Shown here piece by piece: positions 53,497 to 61,936 of a DNA stretch of 64,000 nt. Both the position numbers and the translations under genes were made by a program. Every line of letters starts with the position of its first letter. Position 1 is the stretch's first letter. This DNA comes from Variovorax atrisoli 110B (GTDB lineage Bacteria; Pseudomonadota; Gammaproteobacteria; Burkholderiales; Burkholderiaceae_C): the NCBI RefSeq assembly GCF_000382045.1, contig NZ_KB907452.1, positions 250,295-314,294 of the forward strand. The letters run 5' to 3'. A model generated the notes under the pieces. It was given only the letters and a program-made list of their open reading frames with translations. It was not told the DNA's origin and did not search any database.

Positions 53497-55305
53497 ATGG
53501 CATCGAGCACAGTCGGCGATTTCGTCGTGGAGCGCATGCACCAGTGGGGCGTGCGCCGCATCTATGGCTATCCGGGCGACGGCATCAACGGCATCGTGGG
53601 CGCGCTCGACCGCGCGGGCGATGCCATCGAGTTCGTTCAGGCCCGCCACGAGGAACTGGCCGCCTTCATGGCATGCGCGCATGCCAAGTTCTCGGGCGAG
53701 GTGGGCGTGTGCCTGGCGACATCGGGGCCGGGTGCCATCCACCTGCTCAACGGCCTCTACGACGCGAAGCTCGACCACCAGCCGGTGGTTGCGCTCGTCG
53801 GCCAGCAGAAGCGCAGCGCGCTCGGCGGCGACTACCAGCAGGAGGTGGACCTCATCTCGCTCTTCAAGGACGTGGCCCACGAGTTCGTGCAGATGGCCAC
53901 CAGCGCCGAGCAGGTGCGCCATCTCATCGACCGGGCGTTCCGCATCGCCCGCGACCGCCGCACCGTGACCTGCGTGATCTTCCCGAACGACGTGCAGGAC
54001 CTTCCCGCCGTGCCGGTGCCACCGCGCGAGCACGGCACGGTGCACAGCGGCATCGGCACCACCGTGCCGTCGGTGGTGCCGCCGCCCGATGCACTGCAGT
54101 ACGCGGCGGACATCCTCAACACGGGCAGCAAGGTCGCGATCCTTGCGGGCGCCGGTGCGCTCCATGCGGGCGACGAACTCATCGCCGTGGCCGAGTGCCT
54201 GGGCGCCGGCATCGCCAAGGCACTGCTCGGCAAGGCCGCAGTGCCCGACGACCTTCCATTCGTGACCGGCTCCATCGGCGTGCTGGGCACGCGGCCGAGC
54301 TCCTGGATGATGGAAGAGTGCGACACGCTGCTGATCGTCGGCTCGTCCTTCCCCTATGCCGAGTTCCTGCCCGAGGAAGGGCAGGCGCGCTGCGTGCAGA
54401 TCGACACCGACGCACGCGCGCTGGGCCTGCGCTACCCGGCGGAACTGGGCCTCGTGGGCGACAGCGCCGCCACGCTGGCGGCGTTGCTGCCGCTGCTGGA
54501 GCGCAGGACCGAATCGCCATGGCGCGCCTCCATCGAAAGCGAAGTCGCGCGCTGGTGGCGCGTGCTCGAGGCGCGCGCGCACGTGCCCGCATCGCCGATC
54601 AACCCGCAGCGCGTGTTCTGGGAGCTCTCCCCTCGCCTGCCCGACCACGCGGTGATCACCTGCGACAGCGGCTCGGCCGCCAACTGGTACGCGCGCGACG
54701 TCAAGCTGCGCCGCGGCATGAAGGCCAGCCTCTCCGGCGGGCTCGCGACCATGGGTCCGGCGGTTCCGTATGCGATCGCTGCGAAGCACGTGCACCCCGA
54801 GCGCCCGGTCGTCGCGCTGCTGGGCGACGGCGCGATGCAGATGAACGGCATCAACGGCCTCATCACCATCGCACGCCTGTGGCGCGACTGGGCCGATCCG
54901 CGGCTGGTGGTGATGGTGCTCAACAACCGCGACCTGAACCTGGTGAGCTGGGAACAGCGCGTGCTCGGCGGCGACCCGAAGTTCGATGCCTCGCAGGAGC
55001 TGCCCGACTTTCCCTATGCGCGCTTCGCGCAGATGCTGGGGCTGGAAGGCATCCGCGTCGAGAATCCCGACGCCATCGGCGACGCCTGGGATGCGGCCTT
55101 CAGGGCCGACAGGCCGGTGCTGCTCGACATGGTGACCGACGCCGCGGTGCCGCCGCTGCCGCCGGACGTCTCGCTGGCACAGGCCAAGGCGTACTTCTCC
55201 GCGCTCTGGCAGGGCGACCCCGAGGGCATGCGGACGCTGAAGGCGGTGATGCGGGAGTACTGGGCCAGCTTCACGGCAGGACGCTCGGAGAAGACGACGG
55301 CCTGA
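53497..55305 (+). CDS. Thiamine-pyrophosphate enzyme of the pyruvate oxidase (PoxB) type
   Basis: A 602-residue three-domain TPP enzyme: PYR domain with the catalytic glutamate E52 in ARHEELAAFMA, a central FAD/NAD-like domain, and the PP domain with the TPP motif that begins GDGAMQMNGINGL (443 onward, closing at VLNN). Pyruvate oxidases convert pyruvate to acetate and pass electrons to quinone; the exact substrate cannot be told here. No C-terminal membrane helix like that of E. coli PoxB is evident. It ends the stress-type run. Confidence 0.88.
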   Translation: MASSTVGDFVVERMHQWGVRRIYGYPGDGINGIVGALDRAGDAIEFVQARHEELAAFMACAHAKFSGEVGVCLATSGPGAIHLLNGLYDAKLDHQPVVALVGQQKRSALGGDYQQEVDLISLFKDVAHEFVQMATSAEQVRHLIDRAFRIARDRRTVTCVIFPNDVQDLPAVPVPPREHGTVHSGIGTTVPSVVPPPDALQYAADILNTGSKVAILAGAGALHAGDELIAVAECLGAGIAKALLGKAAVPDDLPFVTGSIGVLGTRPSSWMMEECDTLLIVGSSFPYAEFLPEEGQARCVQIDTDARALGLRYPAELGLVGDSAATLAALLPLLERRTESPWRASIESEVARWWRVLEARAHVPASPINPQRVFWELSPRLPDHAVITCDSGSAANWYARDVKLRRGMKASLSGGLATMGPAVPYAIAAKHVHPERPVVALLGDGAMQMNGINGLITIARLWRDWADPRLVVMVLNNRDLNLVSWEQRVLGGDPKFDASQELPDFPYARFAQMLGLEGIRVENPDAIGDAWDAAFRADRPVLLDMVTDAAVPPLPPDVSLAQAKAYFSALWQGDPEGMRTLKAVMREYWASFTAGRSEKTTA

Positions 55306-55333
55306 TCGGAGCCTGCAAGGGCCCCCGAGAGGG

Positions 55334-55702
55334 TCAGGCGGGAAGCGGCTGCGTGCGGGAAGAGTCCTGCTCGTGGCGCTCCACCTGCTCGATCCAGTCG
55401 ACGCAGCGGCGCTTCAGCAGATCGAGCCCGGTTTCCACGGGGACGCGGGGTTGGCACAGCACCAGCTTGCAGCGGTGCCGGCCATCAAGGGCAACATCGC
55501 CCACGGCGGCGAAATTGCCCTCCTCCTGCGTCAGAAGGTAGATCGTGCAGGCCCAGGGTCCGGACCGGCCGTCATAGACAAAGGTACTTCCATCCACGCA
55601 CACCTCGGTACCCGATACATGCGAGCCACCAGGATCGATGGATTGGCGCGAGCAACGAGCGAACCCACCATACGCGCATCGGCGGGCAGCGCCAAACGGC
55701 AT
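55334..55702 (-). CDS. Hypothetical protein (uncertain) in a 463-base gap
   Basis: The only frame of note in the gap between the TPP-enzyme and DUF4337 genes is 122 residues (IYLLTQEEGNFAAVGDVALD; DLLKRRCVDWIEQVERHEQD). The C-terminal two thirds look protein-like; the first 30 residues do not, and neither the ATG nor inner GTG codons have a ribosome site. No family was recognised. Base composition upstream of 55720 is slightly less GC-rich than that of the neighbours. Confidence 0.35.
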   Translation of the reverse strand: MPFGAARRCAYGGFARCSRQSIDPGGSHVSGTEVCVDGSTFVYDGRSGPWACTIYLLTQEEGNFAAVGDVALDGRHRCKLVLCQPRVPVETGLDLLKRRCVDWIEQVERHEQDSSRTQPLPA

Positions 55703-55768
55703 TTCGCAGACGGGGTTTCTTGACGCTTGTCCGGTTTCTGGCCGGTTTTCGGGCCTGTGCCAGCCGCC

Positions 55769-56398
55769 TCAGAGGTGGAATGCAGCCAGTACCCCGACCG
55801 CCAGCCCCGCAGCCGCCACCCCGAACATCGCCCGCTCCAGCCACTTGTTCTTCGTCAACAGCGCAATGGCAGCCAGGGCAATGGAAACCTGCAGCACGGT
55901 GGTCGCCTGCGCCCACCGATGATGCTGGTGCATCTGCTCATCCGACTGTGCGTCCCACTTGCCCGCCTCGGCCTCCAGCTTCTTCGCCTCGGTCTGGATG
56001 TCGGTCTTCTCCTGCTCGTAGCGCGCCACCTTGGCCTGCCAGCCCTGCTTGCGCGCGTCGTCGGTCGCGGTGTCGCGGGCGAACTCGGCGAGGGCCTGCT
56101 TGGTGCTCTTCGACTGGAAGTAATTCCACTGGTTCGACGCCTCGGTCTTCTTGATGGCGGCGTTGTTCTTGTAGATGCCCGCGTTGGCCTGCGTGGCGCC
56201 GCCCATGTACGCGAAGATGGCGCCGAAGGTGGCGATGACGGCCGTGCACATGGCGATCTTGCTCGTCGTGCTCATGCCGCCGGAGTGCTCCTCTGCCGGA
56301 GCCGCGTGATGGCCATCGCCATGACCATGGCCGCCCGATGCGGCGTGTTCGAGTTCGTGATCGTGCGGGCCGTGCACGTGAAAGCCGTGTCCTGACAT
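55769..56398 (-). CDS. DUF4337 domain-containing membrane protein
   Basis: A 209-residue protein with a His-rich N terminus (HGFHVHGPHDHELEHAASGG), three predicted helices (SKIAMCTAVIATFGAIFAYM; TTVLQVSIALAAIALLT; AMFGVAAAGLAVGVLAAFHL) and a coiled-coil-like middle (YEQEKTDIQTEAKKLEAEAG). This matches DUF4337; no function is known. The histidine cluster could bind metal. It is divergent from the SulP gene. Confidence 0.88.
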   Translation of the reverse strand: MSGHGFHVHGPHDHELEHAASGGHGHGDGHHAAPAEEHSGGMSTTSKIAMCTAVIATFGAIFAYMGGATQANAGIYKNNAAIKKTEASNQWNYFQSKSTKQALAEFARDTATDDARKQGWQAKVARYEQEKTDIQTEAKKLEAEAGKWDAQSDEQMHQHHRWAQATTVLQVSIALAAIALLTKNKWLERAMFGVAAAGLAVGVLAAFHL

Positions 56399-56520
56399 GG
56401 GATCCTTGTTGTAGAGAGATATGGTTTTTCGGGCGCGCGCGAGTATGCCCGTTCGATGAGTCAGCTTCCGGTCCGCCAGCCATTGCAAGCATGGGACGAC
56501 ATCAGCACACTTGCCTGCCC

Positions 56521-58200
56521 ATGGCCGCCGAACCCTCGCCGACACCGACAGCCAACGCCCGCCGCCCCGGCTTCGCCGACATCGTGGCGGGTATTTCCAT
56601 CGCAGGCCTGCTGCTTCCGGAGGCGGTGGCCTATTCGGGCATCGCGGGGCTGCCGCCGCAAGCGGGAGTGATCGCACTCTTCGCCGGGCTGCTGGTCTAC
56701 GGCCTCTTCGGCAGCAGCCGCTTCGCAATCGTTTCCGCCACCTCCTCCTCGGCCGCGGTGCTGTTCGCTGCCACCACCTCGGTGACGGGCGTGGACGCCG
56801 CCACGCGGCTTGCGATGGGCATGGGCATCGTGCTGCTGGCCGGCGTGTTCTTCGTGATCGCGGGCGTCGCCCGGCTGGGCGCGGTGTCGAGTCTGATCGC
56901 CAAGCCCGTGCTGCGCGGCTTCGCGCTGGGGCTGGCGCTCACCATCGTGGTCAAGCAGCTGCCCAAGGTGCTCGACGTGCATCCGGCGCACAGCGATTTC
57001 TTCAGGCTCCTCGCGGGCCTGGTGGCCGAATGGCGGCACTGGAACATCGCAGGCGCGGCCATGGCGCTGGTGGCGCTGGTGCTGCTGCGCGGCCTCGCAC
57101 GATGGCGCGCGGTGCCGGCGGCGCTGCTGGTGATCGTGGCGGGCATCGCGCTCGACGCGCAGGGCTTCTGCCATGCCTGGGGCGTGGCGGCGGTGGGGCC
57201 GATATCGCTCGACTTCTCGCATCCGACGGTGCCGCAGCTCGATCGCGCGCAGTGGCAGAACCTTGGCGGGCTGGCCTTCGCGATGGCGCTGATCCTCTAT
57301 GCCGAGTCGTACGGCTCCATACGCACCTTCGCCATGCGCCACGGCGACAACGTGTCGGCCAACCGCGACCTGCTCGCGCTGGGCGGCGCGAACCTGCTGT
57401 CGGCGCTGTTCCAGGGCATGCCGGTGGGCGCGGGCTACTCGGCGACATCGGCGAACGAATCGGCCGGCGCCAGGAGCCGCGCGGCCGGCATCGTGGCGGG
57501 GCTGGTGGTGCTGGTGGCGGTGCTCACGCTGCTGCCGTGGATCGCGCACACGCCCGAGCCGCTGCTGGCGGCCATCGTGATCCACGCGGTGAGCCACACG
57601 CTGAACCCGGCTGCGCTGCGGCCCTATTTCCAGTGGCGGCGCGACCGTCTGGTGGCGCTGGTGGCGGTGGCCGCGGTGCTGGTGCTGGGCGTGCTCAACG
57701 GGCTGCTGGCGGCCATCGGCGTGAGCATCCTGCTGCTGCTGCGCGGCTTCACTCGCACCACGGTGAGCTGGCTCGGGCGGCTGGGCCAGAGCCACGACTT
57801 CGTCGACATCGCGCGCCACCCCGAGGCCGTGGTGCCTCCGGGCGTGCTGATCGCGCGGCCCGAGGTGCCGCTTTTCTTCGGCAATGCGGACGCGGTGTTC
57901 GCATCGATCCGCGCGCGCATCGACGCCGCGCCGGGCCTGCAGCGCATGGTGCTGAGCCTGGAGGAGTCGCCCGACCTCGACGCGACCAGCATCGAGGCCC
58001 TGTGCGACTTCGCGGCCTACGTGCGCGTGCGGGGCCTTCGCCTCTCGCTGGCGCGCGTGAAGGACGACGTGCGCGACCTGCTCGCGAAGGTGAATTCACC
58101 CGACCTGCATGCCGAGGTGTACGCGCCGTGGAGCGTGGACGATGCGGTGCCGCGCACGGCGCCCGGCATCACTGCGCGTTCCGGGCAATCTCCCGGGTGA
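56521..58200 (+). CDS. SulP-family inorganic anion transporter with STAS domain
   Basis: A 559-residue transporter with about 12-14 helices (PEAVAYSGIAGLPPQAGVIA is the SulP signature) and a C-terminal STAS domain (PLFFGNADAVFASIRARIDA; LDATSIEALCDFAAYV). SulP proteins carry sulfate, bicarbonate or carboxylates. The ATG of MAAEPSPT was taken; another lies ten codons upstream. Neither has a strong ribosome site. The last 32 bases overlap the convergent PLP-enzyme gene. Confidence 0.88.
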   Translation: MAAEPSPTPTANARRPGFADIVAGISIAGLLLPEAVAYSGIAGLPPQAGVIALFAGLLVYGLFGSSRFAIVSATSSSAAVLFAATTSVTGVDAATRLAMGMGIVLLAGVFFVIAGVARLGAVSSLIAKPVLRGFALGLALTIVVKQLPKVLDVHPAHSDFFRLLAGLVAEWRHWNIAGAAMALVALVLLRGLARWRAVPAALLVIVAGIALDAQGFCHAWGVAAVGPISLDFSHPTVPQLDRAQWQNLGGLAFAMALILYAESYGSIRTFAMRHGDNVSANRDLLALGGANLLSALFQGMPVGAGYSATSANESAGARSRAAGIVAGLVVLVAVLTLLPWIAHTPEPLLAAIVIHAVSHTLNPAALRPYFQWRRDRLVALVAVAAVLVLGVLNGLLAAIGVSILLLLRGFTRTTVSWLGRLGQSHDFVDIARHPEAVVPPGVLIARPEVPLFFGNADAVFASIRARIDAAPGLQRMVLSLEESPDLDATSIEALCDFAAYVRVRGLRLSLARVKDDVRDLLAKVNSPDLHAEVYAPWSVDDAVPRTAPGITARSGQSPG

Positions 58201-59467
58201 TCCGCAGGAACTTCTCGATGTCCGCCATCGAATGGCAGTGCAGCGGCGACACCCGCACGGTGCCCGTGAGCCCGAAGGATTCGAGCATGCGCTTCGAGTA
58301 GATGCTGCTCGCCACGCGCTCGTAGACCGTCACGCCGCGCTTCGCATACTCGACCACCGCCTGCGTGCAGTCGATGCGGTCGAAGCCGATGCCCAGGATC
58401 AGGTCGCGCTTGCTCAGGTCCTCGTAGTCGAGGAAGACGTTGACGCCTTCCATCCTGCGCATGCCGGCGGCGTTCGCAGTGCCGTCGAGCAGGGCCGCCA
58501 GCAGCGCGCGCTCGTGCAGCTCGATATGGGTGATGCCCGCTACGAAGAGCTCACGCCTGTCCGCGGCATCAGCGAAGTGCGAGCCCAGCCAGCAGACGTA
58601 GTCGACGATCTCGGTGAGCACCGCGAACTGCCATGGCGAGGCGCTGCCCAGGTCCCAGTAGTCGGGCTTCTTGCCCGCGAGCTTGTGGTGGGGCAGCACG
58701 GCCGCGCGGTCGGACATCCACGACAGCCCCGAGCCCCTGCAGCCGAAGAACTTGTAGGGCGCGAGGTTGATGCCGTCCACCGGCGTCTTCTGCAGGTCGA
58801 TGAGGCCGTGCGGCGCGTGCTGCACGGCGTCGACCAGGATGTAGAGGTCGGGCTTGATCTCGCGCGCGCGGCGCACGATGGCTTCCATGTCGAGCTTGGC
58901 GCCCGAGATGTTCGACGCGTGGATCACGTTGAGCAGGCAGGTGTCCTTGTCGACCAGCCGCACGATCTCGTCGACGTCGACGCCGCCGGTGACGGGGTTG
59001 CTCTTCGCCACGCGCAGCTCGCGGCCCAGGCGCTGGGCGTAGAGGCTCATCGCGTCGAAGGCCGAAGGATGCTCCAGCACGGTGGTGACCATGTTCGTGC
59101 CCGGCACGTTCTCGGCCACCGCGCGCACCATGTCGAACATGGCGCCCGAGGCGGTGAGCGAGGCGTACACGCTGCCGCCGGTGGCGTTGAGGATGGTGCG
59201 CAGGTCGGCGCAGCCCCTGGCCTGGATCTGCTGCAGCTCGACGGCGGTGGCGTGGATGCGCTCGGTGTTGTCGGGAATGGCATCGACCTGCGCGAAGCGC
59301 TCGGCCGCGGCCTTCAGGCGGAAGGAGCCGCCGGCGTTGTCGAAGTACAGGCGCTCGCGGCCGTGGTGGTCGTGGTCGACCTGCAGGAAGCGGCTCTTCA
59401 CCTCGCGCATGAGCGCGTCGGAAAAGGCCAGCCCGTTCGGATGGCTCGATGACAGCTTGGAATCCAT
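58169..59467 (-). CDS. Class V aminotransferase-fold PLP enzyme (cysteine desulfurase-like)
   Basis: A 432-residue fold-type-I enzyme. Visible landmarks are the N-terminal YFDNAGGSFRLK, the cofactor-binding aspartate D213 and H217 in LVDAVQHAPHG, and the Schiff-base lysine K239 in NLAPYKFFGCRGSG. The family includes cysteine desulfurases and selenocysteine lyases; no catalytic cysteine loop could be fixed, so sulfur transfer is uncertain. The binding-protein gene is three bases upstream, which suggests a role in amino-acid catabolism. Its 3' end overlaps the SulP gene. Confidence 0.87.
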   Translation of the reverse strand: MDSKLSSSHPNGLAFSDALMREVKSRFLQVDHDHHGRERLYFDNAGGSFRLKAAAERFAQVDAIPDNTERIHATAVELQQIQARGCADLRTILNATGGSVYASLTASGAMFDMVRAVAENVPGTNMVTTVLEHPSAFDAMSLYAQRLGRELRVAKSNPVTGGVDVDEIVRLVDKDTCLLNVIHASNISGAKLDMEAIVRRAREIKPDLYILVDAVQHAPHGLIDLQKTPVDGINLAPYKFFGCRGSGLSWMSDRAAVLPHHKLAGKKPDYWDLGSASPWQFAVLTEIVDYVCWLGSHFADAADRRELFVAGITHIELHERALLAALLDGTANAAGMRRMEGVNVFLDYEDLSKRDLILGIGFDRIDCTQAVVEYAKRGVTVYERVASSIYSKRMLESFGLTGTVRVSPLHCHSMADIEKFLRITREIARNAQ

Positions 59468-59470
59468 CGC

Positions 59471-60367
59471 TCAGACGCCCTTGTTGTTCGGGTTCTTGTA
59501 GATCTCGCGCACCGCGTCGGTCATCGGGAAGTTGAGGTTCGCGTTGCGCGGAGGGATCGGCGAGAGGAACCACTTGGTGTAGAGCTGTTCGATGGCGCCC
59601 GACTTCATCAGGCCCGTGACGGTCTCGTCCACCAGCGCCTTGAACTGCGGGTCGTCCTTGCGCAGCATGATCCCGTAGGGCTCCTGGCGCAGCGATTCCT
59701 TCAGGATCTTGTACTCGCCCGGGTTGGTGGAGCTGGCGATCATGCCGGCGAGCTGCACGTCGTCGAGCACATAGGCGTCGGCGCGGCCGTTGGACAGGCG
59801 CAGGAAGCCGTCGGAGGTGTCCTTGCCGGGGATCTCGTTGACTTCGATGGTGCCGCTCTTGCGCGCAACGCGCAGCAGTTGGATCGAGGTGCTGCCCGAG
59901 ACGGTGGCCACGTTCTTGCCGTTGAGGTCGGCGAACGTGTCGATGCCGGAGTTCTTGCGCACGGCGGCGGTGATGTTGGCCACGAAGTGGCTGGGCGCGA
60001 AGTCGACCTGCTGCTGGCGCTGCGTGGTGTTGGTGGTGGTCGCGCAGTCGAGGTCGACGGTGCCGTTCTGCAGCAGCGGAATGCGGTTGGTCGAGTTGAG
60101 CATGGTGTAGCGCACGTCGATCTTCGCAAGGCCCAGCCTGGCCTTCACCGCATCGACGATCTTCAGGCAGATGTCGTTGGTGAAGCCGATGGGGTCGCCG
60201 TCGGCACCCAGCTTGTACGAGAACGGGATCTGGCTGTCGCGCGCGCCGATCTGGATCGTGCCGCTGTCCTTGATCTTCTGCAGCGTGCCGCTGTACTGGG
60301 CGACGGCAGCGCCGCTGGCGAAGACAAGGGCGAGTCCGAGCGCGAGGGGCAGTTTCTTGAAGTCCAT
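59471..60367 (-). CDS. Polar amino-acid-type ABC transporter substrate-binding protein
   Basis: A 298-residue periplasmic protein: signal peptide residues 1-24 (KLPLALGLALVFASGAAVAQ) and the SBP_bac_3 fold (GTIQIGARDSQIPFSYKLGA; ATTTNTTQRQQQVDFAPSHF). The sequence resembles the glutamate/aspartate-binding GltI group in layout. No permease or ATPase gene lies alongside, only the PLP enzyme, so partner subunits are elsewhere or the protein is a sensor. It is divergent from the LysR gene. Confidence 0.9.
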   Translation of the reverse strand: MDFKKLPLALGLALVFASGAAVAQYSGTLQKIKDSGTIQIGARDSQIPFSYKLGADGDPIGFTNDICLKIVDAVKARLGLAKIDVRYTMLNSTNRIPLLQNGTVDLDCATTTNTTQRQQQVDFAPSHFVANITAAVRKNSGIDTFADLNGKNVATVSGSTSIQLLRVARKSGTIEVNEIPGKDTSDGFLRLSNGRADAYVLDDVQLAGMIASSTNPGEYKILKESLRQEPYGIMLRKDDPQFKALVDETVTGLMKSGAIEQLYTKWFLSPIPPRNANLNFPMTDAVREIYKNPNNKGV

Positions 60368-60434
60368 GGCGGTTCCTTGAAGGGTCGATGAGGTGGTTCC
60401 GGCGAATCTTCGGCCTCGCCATCAATTTCCAAAA

Positions 60435-60457
60435 GCGATTTTTTGTGATCGAATCGC
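60435..60457. promoter_or_regulatory. LysR-type operator (T-N11-A dyad)
   Basis: GCGATT and AATCGC form a perfect 6-bp inverted repeat with an 11-base spacer, giving the classic T-N11-A (T60440, A60452). It lies in the 130-base gap between the divergent binding-protein and LysR genes. A further AAAAGCG at 60464 repeats the left flank (60432), as in an activation half-site. Confidence 0.7.
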
Positions 60458-60497
60458 ATGAGAAAAAGCGTTCTTTCCACTACGGAGCCAGCTCCCC

Positions 60498-61454
60498 GTG
60501 ATGACCTTCAAGCAGCTCGAAGCCCTGTACTGGATCGCCCGGCTGGGCGGCTTCGCGCAGGCGGCCAACCAGCTGCACACCTCGCAGTCGGCCATCTCCA
60601 AGCGGGTGCACGAGCTGGAGCAGCTCTTCGACACCGAGCTCTTCGACCGCAGCCAGCGCACCGCCCGCCTCACCGAGAAGGGCGAGGAGATGTTCGTGCT
60701 CGCCCGCAAGCTGCTGGAGCAGCGCGACGCGGCCATCGAGCAGTTCGGCAAGCCGGAGGTGGTGGAGCGGCGCATCCGCCTCGGCGTGACCGAGCTGACG
60801 GCGATGACCTGGCTGCCGCGGCTGGTCGGCCTGATCCGGCGGCACTACCCCAAGGTGATCCTCGAGCCCGACGTGGACGACAGCCTGCAGCTGCGCGACA
60901 AGCTGCTGGCCGACGAGCTCGACCTGGTCATCGTGCCCGAGACCTTCGCCGACTCGCGCCTTCCGCACAAGGTCATCGGCCAAGTCAAAAGCGCCTGGAT
61001 GTGCAAGCCCGGCGTGGTGCCGCAACCCAGCGGCGGCGCCATGCGGCTGCACGAACTGGCGCGCCACCGCATGCTGGTGCAGGGCAACAACTCCGGCACC
61101 GGCCGCGCCTACGACGCCTGGATGAAGGACCAGGGCGTGCAGCCCGCCGACGTGATCGTGGTGAGCAACCTGGTGGCGCTGACCGGGCTCACCGTGTCGG
61201 GCCTGGGCGTGAGCTACCTGCCGCGGGAGTGCCTGCAGCCGCTGGTGGCGGCGGGCATGCTCGCGGTGATCGAGGTGGCGCCGGCCCTGCCGGTGGTGCG
61301 TTATGTGGCGATGCACAAGGGCGAGCACCGCAGCGCACTCACCTCGTCGATCGTGATGCTGGCGCAGGAGTGCTGCGACTTCGCGCGCATGTTCCAGGCG
61401 CAGGGAGAGGAGGAAAAGGAAGGGGAGAAAAAGGAGGAATCCGGCCCGGCCTGA
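60498..61454 (+). CDS. LysR-family transcriptional regulator
   Basis: A 318-residue regulator with an N-terminal helix-turn-helix (LEALYWIARLGGFAQAANQL; HTSQSAISKRVHELEQLFD) and a C-terminal effector domain (VTELTAMTWLPRLVGLIRRH). The tail is highly charged (QGEEEKEGEKKEESGPA), an oddity for the family. Divergence from the binding-protein/PLP operon and the T-N11-A dyad between point to local regulation. An alternative ATG lies one codon later. Confidence 0.92.
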   Translation: MMTFKQLEALYWIARLGGFAQAANQLHTSQSAISKRVHELEQLFDTELFDRSQRTARLTEKGEEMFVLARKLLEQRDAAIEQFGKPEVVERRIRLGVTELTAMTWLPRLVGLIRRHYPKVILEPDVDDSLQLRDKLLADELDLVIVPETFADSRLPHKVIGQVKSAWMCKPGVVPQPSGGAMRLHELARHRMLVQGNNSGTGRAYDAWMKDQGVQPADVIVVSNLVALTGLTVSGLGVSYLPRECLQPLVAAGMLAVIEVAPALPVVRYVAMHKGEHRSALTSSIVMLAQECCDFARMFQAQGEEEKEGEKKEESGPA

Positions 61455-61490
61455 GCGCCTTCGACGGGGAAACGCCTTGTTGAAGCCGGC

Positions 61491-61676
61491 TCAGCCGTCG
61501 CCGCCGACCGGGGAAAGATCGGGGTGCAGGCGCTGCAGCGCCAGCGACAGCCTAACCACCCGCTCTCGCGCGCCGGGCTCGCCACGGGCTAGCGCACCCA
61601 GAGCGACTTCGTAGTCGTCGGTGAGCTGTTGCCACAACTCGAAGTCGGCGCCAAGGCCTTCGGCGTCCTTGTCCAT
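61491..61676 (-). CDS. Hypothetical 61-residue protein
   Basis: The small acidic protein (MDKDAEGLGADFELWQQLTD; DYEVALGALARGEPGARERV) has no membrane segment and is likely helical. TGGAG lies five bases before the ATG. The function is unknown. It converges with the LysR gene. The 260 bases upstream, to the next gene, contain an A/T-rich patch at 61690-61790 that may hold its promoter. Confidence 0.6.
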   Translation of the reverse strand: MDKDAEGLGADFELWQQLTDDYEVALGALARGEPGARERVVRLSLALQRLHPDLSPVGGDG

Positions 61677-61900
61677 CTTTGCTCCAGTAGGAATTCGACG
61701 GCTGGGAAGTGCACAGTTTGACTGATTTCTGCCTGGAGCGTTAGAACTTTAGCGGTCTTAGGGTTATAGCCGCACAGATATTGCGGTGCAGCATGAAGCT
61801 GCCGGGGGGGGCAGCCCGAGCCCCGGCACGGGGACCGCCCAGGCCTGGAGGGAGGCTGGCTGCGAGGCGACCGGTGCGACCAGGCCGACCGCGTCAGCGT

Positions 61901-61918
61901 CGCCGCCCCGGGGCGGCG
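61901..61918. terminator. GC palindrome downstream of the D-aminoacylase gene
   Basis: CGCCGCCCCGGGGCGGCG is a perfect 18-bp palindrome, 18 bases past the D-aminoacylase stop. There is no T-run, so intrinsic termination is uncertain. The rest of the gap contains a G-run (GGGGGGGG near 61805) but no gene. Confidence 0.4.
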
Positions 61919-61936
61919 GCGCGATGTGAGCGGGCC

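Noticed and set aside
55334-55702. Clear gene in the 463-base gap
   Set aside because: It was kept only as a low-confidence feature: the frame has no ribosome site, an unprotein-like N terminus and no known family.
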